Shown here: positions 43,272 to 52,305 of the stretch, piece after piece | Position numbering within the stretch: position 1 is the first letter of the stretch | Layout of the letters: every line of letters starts with the position of its first letter | NCBI RefSeq assembly: GCF_000981035.1 | Contig: NZ_LAYJ01000133.1 | Coordinates: 124,094-188,093, forward strand | Direction: 5' to 3' | DNA length: 64,000 nt | Source: Christensenella hongkongensis | GTDB lineage: Bacteria > Bacillota > Clostridia > Christensenellales > Christensenellaceae | Made by a program: the position numbers and the translations under genes | Notes under the pieces: generated by a model | What the model saw: the letters and a program-made list of their open reading frames with translations, nothing else | The model's database searches: none | Told to the model about the DNA's origin: nothing

Positions 43272-44441
43272 ATGTACCGATTTGCAAAACGCTTTGACGG
43301 CGTTGGCGGAAGCGAGATCCGTAAGATATTCAGCCTGCTTGGCGTGCCGGGCATGATTTCGTTTGCGGGGGGGAATCCTTCGCCGGATTTATTCCCGTCG
43401 GAAACGCTGGCGGAAATCAGCGAGGAAATCATCGCGGAGCAGGGCAAAAGCGTCCTGCAATATGGCGGAACGCTTGGCGTGGCGCAGTTTATCGAGCTGC
43501 TGAAAGTAAGAAACGCGGACATCATGAAGGAAGACGACGATTTGGTCGTGATTTCCGGATCCTCGCAGGGTATTGACTTTTTTGCCCATACGATGATCGA
43601 GCCGGGCGACGTTATGCTTGCCGAGTCTCCTTCGTTTTTGGGGGCGTTGCAGACTTTCCGGCTGGCAGACGCGCAAATAAGGACCGTTCCAATGCAAAAC
43701 GACGGGGTGGATACCACGCTGCTTGAAGAGCAGATCAAAAAGTATAAACCCAAGTTTTTTTATACGATACCAACGTTCCAGAACCCTTCCGGCATAACAA
43801 TGAGCGCGGAAAAAAGGCAGCAGGTATACGACATCTGCAGCAAATACGGCGTTTTGATTCTGGAAGACGATCCGTATGCAGAGCTCCGTTACAGCGGCGA
43901 GCCGTTAAGAAGCATCAAGGCGCTTGACAACAGCGGCATTGTTTGCAAGCTTTCGAGCTTTTCCAAGACGATTTCGCCGGGGCTGCGCGTGGGCTACGCG
44001 ATTGCGAACAGGGATATCATCGCGAAGTTTAACCTGCTCAAGCAGGGGGCCGACGTGCACACCTCAAACCTCACGCAGACGATGGTGATGGAGTTTTTGA
44101 AGCGCGGTTATTATGACGACCATGTTAAAATGCTGTGCAGGGAATATAAAAAGCAGCGCGACGCAATGTGCGAAGCAATCGACAAGCATTTTCCGGACGG
44201 CGTACAGCGTACAGATCCGCAGGGCGGATTGTTTGTATGGGTGACGCTTCCCGCCGGGATGGATTCGCGCAAGCTGTTTGAAGCGTGTGTCGCGCAAAAA
44301 GTGGCGTTTGTATCCGGGCCTCCGTTTTACGCGGATGGCGGGCACGAGAATACGCTGCGTATGAATTTTTCCATGCCGTCCATTCCGGACATAGAAAAGG
44401 GCGTGGAAAGAATGGGGCGGATTATCCGGGAATTTGTATAA
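43272..44441 (+). CDS. PLP-dependent aminotransferase, AraT/LysN (2-aminoadipate) type
   Basis: 389 residues from the ATG at 43272; in-frame ATGs at 43251 and 43260 are possible, but the predicted mRNA start near 43241 and the GGAAGGA at 43253 favour the later codon. Fold-type I marks: ISFAGGNPSPDLFP, YTIPTFQNPSGITMS, LEDDPYAELRY and SFSKTISPGLRVGY with the Schiff-base Lys. This is the MocR/ARO8-like subfamily that transaminates aromatic, branched or alpha-aminoadipate substrates. Separated by about 140 bases from tyrS. Confidence 0.9.
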   Translation: MYRFAKRFDGVGGSEIRKIFSLLGVPGMISFAGGNPSPDLFPSETLAEISEEIIAEQGKSVLQYGGTLGVAQFIELLKVRNADIMKEDDDLVVISGSSQGIDFFAHTMIEPGDVMLAESPSFLGALQTFRLADAQIRTVPMQNDGVDTTLLEEQIKKYKPKFFYTIPTFQNPSGITMSAEKRQQVYDICSKYGVLILEDDPYAELRYSGEPLRSIKALDNSGIVCKLSSFSKTISPGLRVGYAIANRDIIAKFNLLKQGADVHTSNLTQTMVMEFLKRGYYDDHVKMLCREYKKQRDAMCEAIDKHFPDGVQRTDPQGGLFVWVTLPAGMDSRKLFEACVAQKVAFVSGPPFYADGGHENTLRMNFSMPSIPDIEKGVERMGRIIREFV

Positions 44442-44521
44442 AATATTCCGGTTCGCGGCTTTCCAGTTGGAAGGGACGCGGATATGTGGGCTTTTGTGTA
44501 AGAGCGGCTGAACCTTCCGGC

Positions 44522-44550
44522 TGGTCAGGGGAGGCGCGGCTGGGTACAAT
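44522..44550 (+). promoter_or_regulatory. Probable promoter of tyrS
   Basis: TGGTCA, 17-base spacer, TACAAT, 30 bases ahead of the start. There is no room for and no trace of a T-box leader. Confidence 0.45.
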
Positions 44551-44580
44551 CAAACAGAATTTTTTTAGGAGTTTAGATAA

Positions 44581-45810
44581 ATGGCAGCGAACGTTTTTGA
44601 TACATTACAGGAAAGAGGCTTTTTGAAGCAGACCACACATGAGGGCCTCAAAGAAATGCTTGGCAAGGAAAGCGTAAAATTTTACGTTGGGTTCGACGCG
44701 ACTGCGGACAGCCTGCACGTAGGGCACTTTGTCCAGCTGATGGCAATGGCGCACATGCAGCGCGCCGGACATGTGCCGATTGTCCTCATTGGCGGCGGTA
44801 CGACGATGATCGGCGATCCAAGCGGGAAATCCGATATGCGCCGGATGATGACGCGCGAAGTAATCGCGCATAATGCGGAGATATTCAAGCGGCAGATTGG
44901 CAAATTTCTTGATTTTTCAGACAATAAAGCCATCATGGTGGATAACGCAGACTGGCTTTTAGACCTTAATTATGTGGAATTCCTGCGGGAGATCGGCACG
45001 TGTTTTTCTGTGAACAGTATGCTCACGGCGCGGTGCTACAAGGAGCGGCTTGAAAAGGGCCTTACATTTTTTGAGTTCAACTATATGCTGATGCAGGCAT
45101 ACGACTTTTTGGTATTAAACCGCAAATATGGCTGCAAGCTCGAAATGGGCGGGGACGACCAATGGTCGAACATCCTTGCGGGCGCCGACCTTATCCGCCG
45201 CAAAGAGCAAAAGGAAGCGTATGGCCTTACGATCACACTGCTTTTGAAGAGCGACGGCAAAAAGATGGGCAAAACCGAATCCGGGGCAGTGTGGCTTGAT
45301 CCGGAAAAAACGTCGCCTTATGATTTTTACCAATACTGGAGGAATGTTGCGGATGCGGACGTAAAAACATGCCTTTCGCTGCTGACGTTCCTGCCGATGG
45401 AGGAAGTAAACAGGCTGTCGGCATTAAAGGATAGCGAGATCAATGATGCAAAAAAGATACTTGCATTTGAGATAACAAAACAGGTACATGGAGAGCAGGC
45501 TGCAAAAGAGGCGCAACAGGCTGCGGAGGCGTTGTTTGGCGGCGCGGGCGCGGGCGGAAGCATACCGACCACGGAGCTTGCCATGGCGCAGCTCAAAGAG
45601 AAGCCGCAGCTTATAGACATTATGATAGAATGCGGGCTCACGAAGTCGCGCGGGGAGGGCCGCAGGCTGATTACCGGCGGCGGTGTACTGCTGAACGGCG
45701 AAAAAGTAACCGACGAGTTCAGGGAAGTCGCCGAGCAGGATTTCGCGGACGGAGAACTGATGATTAAAAAAGGCAAAAAGGTATTCCATCGTGTGAAGCT
45801 TGTCTCATAG
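44581..45810 (+). CDS. tyrS: Tyrosyl-tRNA synthetase
   Basis: 409 residues, class I. HIGH-equivalent [11 protein letters not shown] near residue 40, KMSKS-equivalent KMGKTESG, and a C-terminal S4 RNA-binding domain with [20 protein letters not shown] precedes the ATG. It charges tRNA-Tyr. Many Clostridia control this gene by a T-box; none is visible here. Confidence 0.97.
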   Translation: MAANVFDTLQERGFLKQTTHEGLKEMLGKESVKFYVGFDATADSLHVGHFVQLMAMAHMQRAGHVPIVLIGGGTTMIGDPSGKSDMRRMMTREVIAHNAEIFKRQIGKFLDFSDNKAIMVDNADWLLDLNYVEFLREIGTCFSVNSMLTARCYKERLEKGLTFFEFNYMLMQAYDFLVLNRKYGCKLEMGGDDQWSNILAGADLIRRKEQKEAYGLTITLLLKSDGKKMGKTESGAVWLDPEKTSPYDFYQYWRNVADADVKTCLSLLTFLPMEEVNRLSALKDSEINDAKKILAFEITKQVHGEQAAKEAQQAAEALFGGAGAGGSIPTTELAMAQLKEKPQLIDIMIECGLTKSRGEGRRLITGGGVLLNGEKVTDEFREVAEQDFADGELMIKKGKKVFHRVKLVS

Positions 45811-45825
45811 GGCACGGTAACGAAC

Positions 45826-46488
45826 GTGGATAAAAAGGAAAGGTTTCGCGGATATATCTGCATCAGGCAACAAACGCAGCATGAGCTTGTAATCAAAAAA
45901 TCAAGGTTTTTATGCAGCCTGATTCCGGTGGAAACAGAGCAGCAGGCGGCAGACGAGCTTGCGAAGATCAAAAAAAAGCATTACAACGCGGCGCATAATT
46001 GCTCGGCAATGGTAATCGGCCCGGATTCGTCATTCCTGCGAAGCTCGGATGACGGAGAGCCGCAGGGCACTGCGGGCGTACCGATGCTCGAGGTTTTAAA
46101 ACGCAGCGGAGTGACCAATATCCTTGCGGTTGTGACGCGGTATTTCGGCGGTACGCTTCTTGGTGCGGGAGGTCTGGTGCGTGCCTATTCGCAAAGCGTG
46201 AGCGAGGCGTTAAGGGAAGCGCAGCTTGAAAAAAAGACTTTGGCTGTGCAACTGGATTTTTCTGTTGAGTATGCCGACTATGCCAAACTGATGAACATAG
46301 CAAATGAATATGGGGCTACAGTGGAAGCCGAATTTGGCGAAAAGGTGAACGCCCGTATGACGCTTGAAAAAGAATATTATCCTGCGGTGGCTAAAAAAGT
46401 CAGTGAGGCCTTCCTGGGAGCGGCGGTCTATCGTGAGGCTGGGGAGTGTTATGTAGGCCGGCCGGTAAGTAAAGAGTCTTTTGAATAA
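45826..46488 (+). CDS. YigZ/IMPACT family protein
   Basis: 220 residues from a GTG start. N-terminal UPF0029 domain with KKSRFLCSLIPVETEQQA, HYNAAHNCSAM, RSSDDGEPQGTAGVPML and TRYFGGTLLGAGGLVRAYSQS, then a small C-terminal ferredoxin-like domain. IMPACT proteins link to translation control; bacterial YigZ role is unclear. It is 15 bases after tyrS and 26 before ilvE, so the three may be co-transcribed. Confidence 0.93.
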   Translation: MDKKERFRGYICIRQQTQHELVIKKSRFLCSLIPVETEQQAADELAKIKKKHYNAAHNCSAMVIGPDSSFLRSSDDGEPQGTAGVPMLEVLKRSGVTNILAVVTRYFGGTLLGAGGLVRAYSQSVSEALREAQLEKKTLAVQLDFSVEYADYAKLMNIANEYGATVEAEFGEKVNARMTLEKEYYPAVAKKVSEAFLGAAVYREAGECYVGRPVSKESFE

Positions 46489-46514
46489 ATTTATATAAGT
46501 AAGGAATGATGGGT

Positions 46515-47579
46515 ATGGATATCAAATTTTTGGAAACGGACCAACTGAAAAAGAAACCGGACGATGAAAGTAAATTAGGTTTCGGAACGATCTTTTCGGA
46601 TTATATGTTCATCATGAACTATACCGAAGGCCAGGGATGGCACGACGCAGAGATCAGGAAATACGAGAATTTCAGTATTTCGCCTGCTGCGACGGTTTTT
46701 CACTACGGCCAGGAGGTATTCGAGGGGTTAAAGGCATATCGGCAGGTGACAGGAGATATTGCACTGTTTCGCGCTGCGGATAATTTTAAGAGGCTCAACA
46801 ATTCCGCAAAGCGTCTTGCAATGCCCCTGATTGATGAAGAATTTGCACACAAAGCATTGCGTGAGCTTGTTGTGGTCGAAAAAGACTGGATTCCAAAATC
46901 AAAAGGAACCTCGCTCTACATTCGTCCGAACTACATCGGCATGGATCCGTTTATTGGGGTGAGTGCGGCAAGGGAATATGCGTTTTATATCATGATGGGG
47001 CCTGTGGGCGCTTATTATGCGCATGGGCTGCAGCCGGTCAAAATTTTGATAGAACAGGAATATGTGCGCGCGGCAAAGGGCGGCATGGGCTTTGCAAAAA
47101 CGGCAGGCAACTATGCGGCAAGCCTGATTGCGGGAGTTGAGGCGCATGAAAAGGGCTGCGACCAGGTGTTGTGGCTGGATGCGGAAGAACGCAAATATGT
47201 GGAAGAGGTCGGTTCCATGAACATTATGTTTGTGATCGACGGAAAACTGGTAACACCGGATCTTGACGGAAGTATCCTGCCCGGAATTACGCGCGACAGC
47301 GTCATGACGATTGCGCGCGATATGGGCATCACTGTGGAGGAACGCAGAGTGTCGGTTGAGGAAGTGATCGAGACTGCGAAATCGGGAGCGATGAGCGAAG
47401 CGTTCGGCACAGGCACGGCGGCGGTGGTAAGCCCCGTCGGGGAGTTTGTATACGGAGATGAAACGATTACCGTTGCAGGCGGTAAGATGGGAAAACTGGC
47501 GCTTGAATTCTATGACATCCTCACTGGCATCCAGTATGGCGAAATAGAAGATAAATTCGGATGGACAGAAAAGCTCTGA
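46515..47579 (+). CDS. ilvE: Branched-chain amino acid aminotransferase
   Basis: 354 residues, fold-type IV, start ATG at 46515 with AAGGAA eight bases upstream; ATGs at 46506 and 46509 are too close to it. Family marks: FHYGQEVFEGLKAYR, RAADNFKRLNNSAKRLAMP, YIRPNYIGMD, and GMGFAKTAGNYAAS with the Schiff-base Lys near residue 195. GTGTAAVVSPVG near the C-terminus binds the cofactor phosphate. Last step of Val, Leu, Ile synthesis or first of breakdown. Confidence 0.96.
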   Translation: MDIKFLETDQLKKKPDDESKLGFGTIFSDYMFIMNYTEGQGWHDAEIRKYENFSISPAATVFHYGQEVFEGLKAYRQVTGDIALFRAADNFKRLNNSAKRLAMPLIDEEFAHKALRELVVVEKDWIPKSKGTSLYIRPNYIGMDPFIGVSAAREYAFYIMMGPVGAYYAHGLQPVKILIEQEYVRAAKGGMGFAKTAGNYAASLIAGVEAHEKGCDQVLWLDAEERKYVEEVGSMNIMFVIDGKLVTPDLDGSILPGITRDSVMTIARDMGITVEERRVSVEEVIETAKSGAMSEAFGTGTAAVVSPVGEFVYGDETITVAGGKMGKLALEFYDILTGIQYGEIEDKFGWTEKL

Positions 47580-47636
47580 GTTTCCCATGACTCCGGAAAT
47601 ACTGCGAAATTTGACCTTTAAACGGAGGGAAAACAT

Positions 47637-49376
47637 TTGAAAAAAAGAATCATATCGGTTTTACTTGTGATTGCGCTTGCAGCTGCGCTTTGCTTTGCAA
47701 CGGGCGTAACGGCGTTTGCCGCCGGTTCGGTAAAGCTGACTGTGGAGATCAGCCCAAAATCCCTGACGGGAGCGGGCACCGTATCGGTTAAGGCAACCGT
47801 GCAAAACAATACGGATAATGAAATCACGGATGTGTCCGTTACCTTTCCGGGCACGGATCCGGCCTCGATAGGAAGTATCGCGGCGGGGGATTCCGGTACA
47901 AAATCCAACTCCGAATGGGAGGTATCGAGCGATATGCTGGATACGCCCCTCGAGTTCACTGCGGATTTTACGGACGCGAACGGAAACGAGAAGTCTGTGA
48001 GCGCATCGGCGACCATTACCAAAAAGGATTCCGTTGTTGACGCACAGGCAAGCGCCAGTGTAGATAAAAAGGAAATCGATAAGGGCGGCAAGGTAAAGTT
48101 TACCTTTGTTCTGGAAAACAACGGGAATGTGACGCTGGAAAAGGTATCGCTCAAAGCGCCGCCGCTCAATGGCGGAGACCAGCTTGGAGATACGTTTACG
48201 CTGAAGGCCGGTGAAAAAAAGACCATGACATGGAGCCCCACGCTTTCGGCGGGGGTGGAAGTGAAGCCGGTATTCAGCTATACGGCGAATGGTGAAAAGG
48301 GAACGGCAAAGGCAGATACCGTAAGCGTTAAGATCAAAGGCGAAGACGATGCCGAGTCGTCGGCAAGCGCGGCGGCAGATGCGCTTTCCATTTCTGCTAC
48401 AGCAGATAATACGACTGTAGTTTCGGGAAGCACGGTGGCTTTTCAGATCACGGTAAAGAACAGCAGTTCTGATAAAATCAGGAACCTGAAAGCGACCGAT
48501 TCGGCAGGAAACAACGTAAAGCTTTCCGCGACAACTGTGGAAGGTAATGGAAGCGTTACAGGCACCGCAAGCATCGTGGCGGAGAAAACGGACAGCATTT
48601 CGTTTACCGTGACAGGCGAGGATGCCGACGGGAACAGCGTGAAGGCAACGTCGAGCCCGGTCAGCATCACAGTGCAGGAAGTAGATCCTGCAACGGCTAT
48701 CGGAATGGACATCAGTATTCCAACGCTTACGCTTACCAAGGCGGGGCCGGTTGAATTTACCTTTATCGTAAAAAATAATTCAGGTGTGGAGCTTAAGGAC
48801 GTAAAAATCACGGAAGCCACGCTTGGAGATATCGAGACGATAGCCTCCATGACGGACGCGCAGCAGGAGATCAAAAAGTCGATCGAAATCGATAAGACGA
48901 CAACGCTGACATTCCAGATCAGCGCGACGCTTCCTGACGGCACGCAGGTGGAAAAAGCGGCAACTCCCGTTACAATGACGCTTGATCAGGGAATCGGCGG
49001 CATGGGAAATATGCTGATGATTCTGCTGATTGTTGTCATTGCGATTGTGGTAGTGGCGATTGTGCTGGGTGTGTTTATCCATAAGAACAAAAAAGCGGGC
49101 TTTACTGCGTTTGGAAAACCGAGAAACGGTAAAGGCGGTAAGAACGGATCGAATGGCCGTCCGGCGAAGCCCATAAACGGACAGCGTCAGGCGCAGGGGC
49201 AGTTGCCGCAGCAAAGGCCGCAGCAGCACAGACAGGCACAGCAAAAGCCGCGTAACCATATGTCCGTGGAGAATATTGAACCATCAAAGACACAGCAGCG
49301 CCCACCAAAACAACGGCAGCAAAAACCGCCTGCGAAAAAAGGCGGGGCAAATTATACGGACAGGAATAAGTTCTGA
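47637..49376 (+). CDS. Surface protein with repeated beta-sandwich domains, membrane anchor and basic tail
   Basis: 579 residues from a TTG start behind GGAGGG. Signal peptide ending VTAFAAG, then three or four CARDB/DUF11-like repeats (VSVKATVQNNTDNEITDVSV, VKFTFVLENNGNVTLEKVSL, VAFQITVKNSSSDKIRNL, VEFTFIVKNNSGVELKDV). A membrane helix follows (LMILLIVVIAIVVVAIVLGVFI) and a cytoplasmic tail of about 100 residues rich in Lys, Arg, Gln and Pro that ends in YTDRNKF. This is typical of extracellular adhesion or envelope proteins with a cytoplasmic contact tail. Function unknown. Confidence 0.82.
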   Translation: MKKRIISVLLVIALAAALCFATGVTAFAAGSVKLTVEISPKSLTGAGTVSVKATVQNNTDNEITDVSVTFPGTDPASIGSIAAGDSGTKSNSEWEVSSDMLDTPLEFTADFTDANGNEKSVSASATITKKDSVVDAQASASVDKKEIDKGGKVKFTFVLENNGNVTLEKVSLKAPPLNGGDQLGDTFTLKAGEKKTMTWSPTLSAGVEVKPVFSYTANGEKGTAKADTVSVKIKGEDDAESSASAAADALSISATADNTTVVSGSTVAFQITVKNSSSDKIRNLKATDSAGNNVKLSATTVEGNGSVTGTASIVAEKTDSISFTVTGEDADGNSVKATSSPVSITVQEVDPATAIGMDISIPTLTLTKAGPVEFTFIVKNNSGVELKDVKITEATLGDIETIASMTDAQQEIKKSIEIDKTTTLTFQISATLPDGTQVEKAATPVTMTLDQGIGGMGNMLMILLIVVIAIVVVAIVLGVFIHKNKKAGFTAFGKPRNGKGGKNGSNGRPAKPINGQRQAQGQLPQQRPQQHRQAQQKPRNHMSVENIEPSKTQQRPPKQRQQKPPAKKGGANYTDRNKF

Positions 49377-49384
49377 TAATACTT

Positions 49385-49417
49385 AAAAAACCGGCAGTTA
49401 TCCTGCCGGTTTTTTTG
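49385..49417 (+). terminator. Terminator after the surface protein gene
   Basis: AAAACCGGCAG/CTGCCGGTTTT, five-base loop, T run. Confidence 0.93.
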
Positions 49418-49512
49418 TGCAAAAATTATCTTTTTTCAAAAACAGCAGGAATTATCATTTTTAATCCGGCAGGATTGCTACAATAAAGGAAAAGAAAGCG
49501 CAGGAGAAACAA

Positions 49513-50640
49513 ATGATATACACGCAAGCAACTTGTCTGGAACTCGCAGGTACGAATTATGAGATTGGCCGCAGGATGGGGGAACACATAAAACGTTATC
49601 CGAAGCCGGGAATCCCGCAGCAACCATGCGGCCTGGGCGCACAGGATATGATATATGCAAGGCACCTGCTGGAGCAATGGTGCAGCGGAATCAACGAAGA
49701 GATTGAGGGCGTTGCTGATGTGCTTGGTTTCCCGCCGGAAATCAGCGCATATTATACCATGACATATCTGGTGCCGCGGTGTTCGCAGGCCGTGGTGCTT
49801 CCGCAACGCACGGAAAACAGGCATACAATGCTTGCAAGGAGCTATGAATTTTCTCCGGCGGCAGAAGATTTTATTCTTGCGCGTACGAGCGTAAAGGGAA
49901 AATATACGCATATTGGGACGACTGCGATGCAGCTTGGAAGGGATGAGGGAGTAAACGAATGTGGACTTGCGGTCACGATGAGCTCCTGCGGATTGCCGGT
50001 GGGAGCGCCAAAAGGGATGCGAGCGCCCGCGTTACGCGGGTTGCAGTTTTGGGCTGTGATCCGCACGCTGCTGGAAAATTGCGCGGATGTTGCCCAGGCA
50101 ATCGATTATTTGGATGGAATGCCAATCGCATACAATATCAACCTGATTCTGGCGGATAAGGCAGGCAACGCCGCGCTGTTTGAAACGCTCGATGGGGAGA
50201 CCGGGATCAGGCAAATCGGAACGGATACGCAGGAACAATATTTATTCGCAACAAACCATGCGGCGCTTCCTTTGCTTATCAGGAGGGAACCGTTTGCAAT
50301 GCGGCATTCGCTCGTGCGGTATGAAAAAATCAGGAATTTCCTGGAAACTACGCAGCGTGTGGACAGCGGCTTGCTCAGGAAGCTGCTGCACGAAAAATAT
50401 CCACAGGGACTGTACTGCCCATATTACAAGGATTTTTTTGGAACGACAAAAAGTATGCTGCTGGATGTAAATGATGGTACAATAGAGCTGTGCTGGGGAG
50501 GGATAGAACAGAATGGCTGGAAATGTTATGGGGTGGATACGCCGCTCAAAGAAAGCAGGGAGCGCATTGCAATGGAGCCCGAGCCTTCGCCGCGCGGTTT
50601 GTATGAAGCATTACCTTTGAGGGAGGAAACCATTGGATAA
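49513..50640 (+). CDS. C45-type autoproteolytic acyltransferase/hydrolase (acyl-CoA:6-aminopenicillanate acyltransferase-like)
   Basis: 375 residues. YEIGRRMGEHI near the start and VPRCSQAVV with Cys90 as the likely autocleavage nucleophile fit the C45 N-terminal-nucleophile family. Further marks are MLARSYEFSPA, NECGLAVTMSS and YNINLILADKAGNAALFE. Such enzymes cut or form amide bonds of acyl amino compounds, such as beta-lactams, bile acid conjugates or N-acyl amino acids. Its last eight bases overlap the AraC-type gene, so enzyme and regulator are made together. Confidence 0.85.
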   Translation: MIYTQATCLELAGTNYEIGRRMGEHIKRYPKPGIPQQPCGLGAQDMIYARHLLEQWCSGINEEIEGVADVLGFPPEISAYYTMTYLVPRCSQAVVLPQRTENRHTMLARSYEFSPAAEDFILARTSVKGKYTHIGTTAMQLGRDEGVNECGLAVTMSSCGLPVGAPKGMRAPALRGLQFWAVIRTLLENCADVAQAIDYLDGMPIAYNINLILADKAGNAALFETLDGETGIRQIGTDTQEQYLFATNHAALPLLIRREPFAMRHSLVRYEKIRNFLETTQRVDSGLLRKLLHEKYPQGLYCPYYKDFFGTTKSMLLDVNDGTIELCWGGIEQNGWKCYGVDTPLKESRERIAMEPEPSPRGLYEALPLREETIG

Positions 50641-51499
50641 ACTGGAGGCATTGGAGCGCGCAGTCTCGGTCATTGAAGACGACCTTGGAAGTGTCGGCGC
50701 ACAGGAAGCGGCGCAAAAAGCAGGATACTCTTATTATCATTTGACGCGCCTGTTTTCAAATATGCTGGGAGAGCCGATGGGCAGTTATATCAAAAAACGC
50801 AGGCTGGCGGATGGAGCGCACAAGCTTCTTTATACAGATAAACGGGTGATCGATATTGCAGTGGAAAACGGGTTTGGTTCTTCAGAAGCATTTAGCAGGG
50901 CGTTCAAGGCAGTGTACTGTGTAAGCCCTGCACAGTACAGAAGAAACAGGCGGGACGTGATCGTTGGCGCTAAAAAAAGATTGCAGCCCGGGTTATTGAG
51001 GCACATAGCGGGAAATGTAACGGTACGGCCTCAAATTGTGAAGTTTGAGGGGGCGGCCGTTGCAGGGCTGCGCGGACAGACGACGATCGGTAAAAATGTT
51101 GTGCCGCTGCTTTGGAAACGTTTTTTGGAAATGGAAGGAATGATCACAGGCCGGGCGAAAAACGCACGCCGTTTTGGGATATGCGAGACAGATGAGACGG
51201 TTTATACCATGAACAGGGATGCGGTGTTTTCGGAATTTGTAGGCATCGAGGTGGAAAGCGCCAAAGGGCTGCCGGAGCAGTTCGAACAAAAAATACTGCA
51301 CGCAGGAAAATATGCGGTTTTTACGCATACGGGAAGTCTTGCGCGCCTGAGGGAAACCTTTGACTTCATTTGGGGAACCTGGTTTCCGGCGAGTGGCACT
51401 CAGCTTGATTATGGCGAGGACTTCGAGCTGTATGACGAACGGTTCCGCGGGCCGGACAATCCAGAGTCGCAAATCGATATTTATGTACCCATAAAATAA
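50633..51499 (+). CDS. AraC-family regulator with GyrI-like ligand-binding domain
   Basis: 288 residues, TTG start behind GAGGAAA. N-terminal AraC/XylS double helix-turn-helix (EAAQKAGYSYYHLTRLFSNMLG and IDIAVENGFGSSEAFSRAFKAVYCVSP), then a GyrI/Rob-like effector domain (IVKFEGAAVAGLRGQ ... YAVFTHTGSLARLRETFDFIWGTWFPASG ... IDIYVPIK). Such proteins sense amphipathic drugs or toxins. Coupled to the C45 gene, which could make or remove its ligand. Confidence 0.9.
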   Translation: MDKLEALERAVSVIEDDLGSVGAQEAAQKAGYSYYHLTRLFSNMLGEPMGSYIKKRRLADGAHKLLYTDKRVIDIAVENGFGSSEAFSRAFKAVYCVSPAQYRRNRRDVIVGAKKRLQPGLLRHIAGNVTVRPQIVKFEGAAVAGLRGQTTIGKNVVPLLWKRFLEMEGMITGRAKNARRFGICETDETVYTMNRDAVFSEFVGIEVESAKGLPEQFEQKILHAGKYAVFTHTGSLARLRETFDFIWGTWFPASGTQLDYGEDFELYDERFRGPDNPESQIDIYVPIK

Positions 51500-51531
51500 A
51501 AGACCGCGGGAAGAAATCCGGCGGTCTTTGC
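51500..51531. terminator. Bidirectional terminator between convergent genes
   Basis: AAAGACCGC...GGCGGTCTTT with one inner mismatch; serves the AraC gene (+) and the ABC permease (-). Confidence 0.75.
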
Positions 51532-51534
51532 CGT

Positions 51535-52305
51535 TTAACTGAGCTTTCGCCTGTTCTTGCGGATGCTGAGCGCGAGAAACGCGAAAGCGACGAGGCCAAG
51601 AAGGAGGAAGGACAGGAGAAAGGGTGCAAAATCATAATCGCCACCCTGCCAGAAGCTTTGGAAATCCGTACTGATGTAGGTCATGGGAAGCGCTTTGGCA
51701 ACCATTTGCAGGCCCTGCGGGAGTTTATCCACAGGCAGGCCCATCATGCCGCAAATAATCAGAAAAAAGAAATACAGCGTCATGGTGATGCCGTATGTGG
51801 GCCCGAACTTTCCGGTAAGAGAGGCGATTGCATGCGCAAGGACAAACAGGATAATCGCAAGCAGGTAAAGAGACGCGATCAAAATCAGCGCGGAAGCAGG
51901 CGCAGGGATTTGCAGCCTCAAAAAGATAGAATCGAAGACTGTGTAGATAACAAGCGCGATTGTCATAAAAATGAGGTTGGCAATCATTTTTGCGCCCAGC
52001 ATACTCTGCTCGTGGTAGCCAAACAGGCACAGGCGCAGCGGCACCTCGTTTTCCAGTTCCTGTGAGTAATTGGCGGCATAGCCGATAAGCAGCGTCGCCA
52101 ATGGAATTACAATACTCATGGAAAGAAATACGCCCGTATTCGCTGCGGGGATCGCCTCCTGCGGAAGCTCGCCCAGAAATACGTTTGCAATTAAAAGGGA
52201 CATCAGGATTGGAAACGCAATCCCAAAAAAGATAGTGAACCAGTTTCCCGCTGTATTGAGGAGTTCGTATCGAATGAGACGAAGACTTATTCTTTTTTGT
52301 TTCAT
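51535..52305 (-). CDS. ABC transporter permease (ABC-2 type)
   Basis: 256 residues with six likely helices, opening with LRLIRYELLNTAGNWFTIFFGIAFPILMSLLI and a conserved central FGPTYGITMTLYFFFLIICGMM. Its ATG overlaps the ATPase stop by four bases. Exporter pair with the preceding ATPase; substrate unknown. Confidence 0.85.
   Translation of the reverse strand: MKQKRISLRLIRYELLNTAGNWFTIFFGIAFPILMSLLIANVFLGELPQEAIPAANTGVFLSMSIVIPLATLLIGYAANYSQELENEVPLRLCLFGYHEQSMLGAKMIANLIFMTIALVIYTVFDSIFLRLQIPAPASALILIASLYLLAIILFVLAHAIASLTGKFGPTYGITMTLYFFFLIICGMMGLPVDKLPQGLQMVAKALPMTYISTDFQSFWQGGDYDFAPFLLSFLLLGLVAFAFLALSIRKNRRKLS

Noticed and set aside
44442-44580. Possible T-box leader of tyrS
   Set aside because: The gap is too short and lacks the AGGGTGGNACCGCG core and a terminator.
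49380-49512. Small RNA before the C45 gene
   Set aside because: Only the terminator of the preceding gene and an ordinary promoter-like AT stretch are present.
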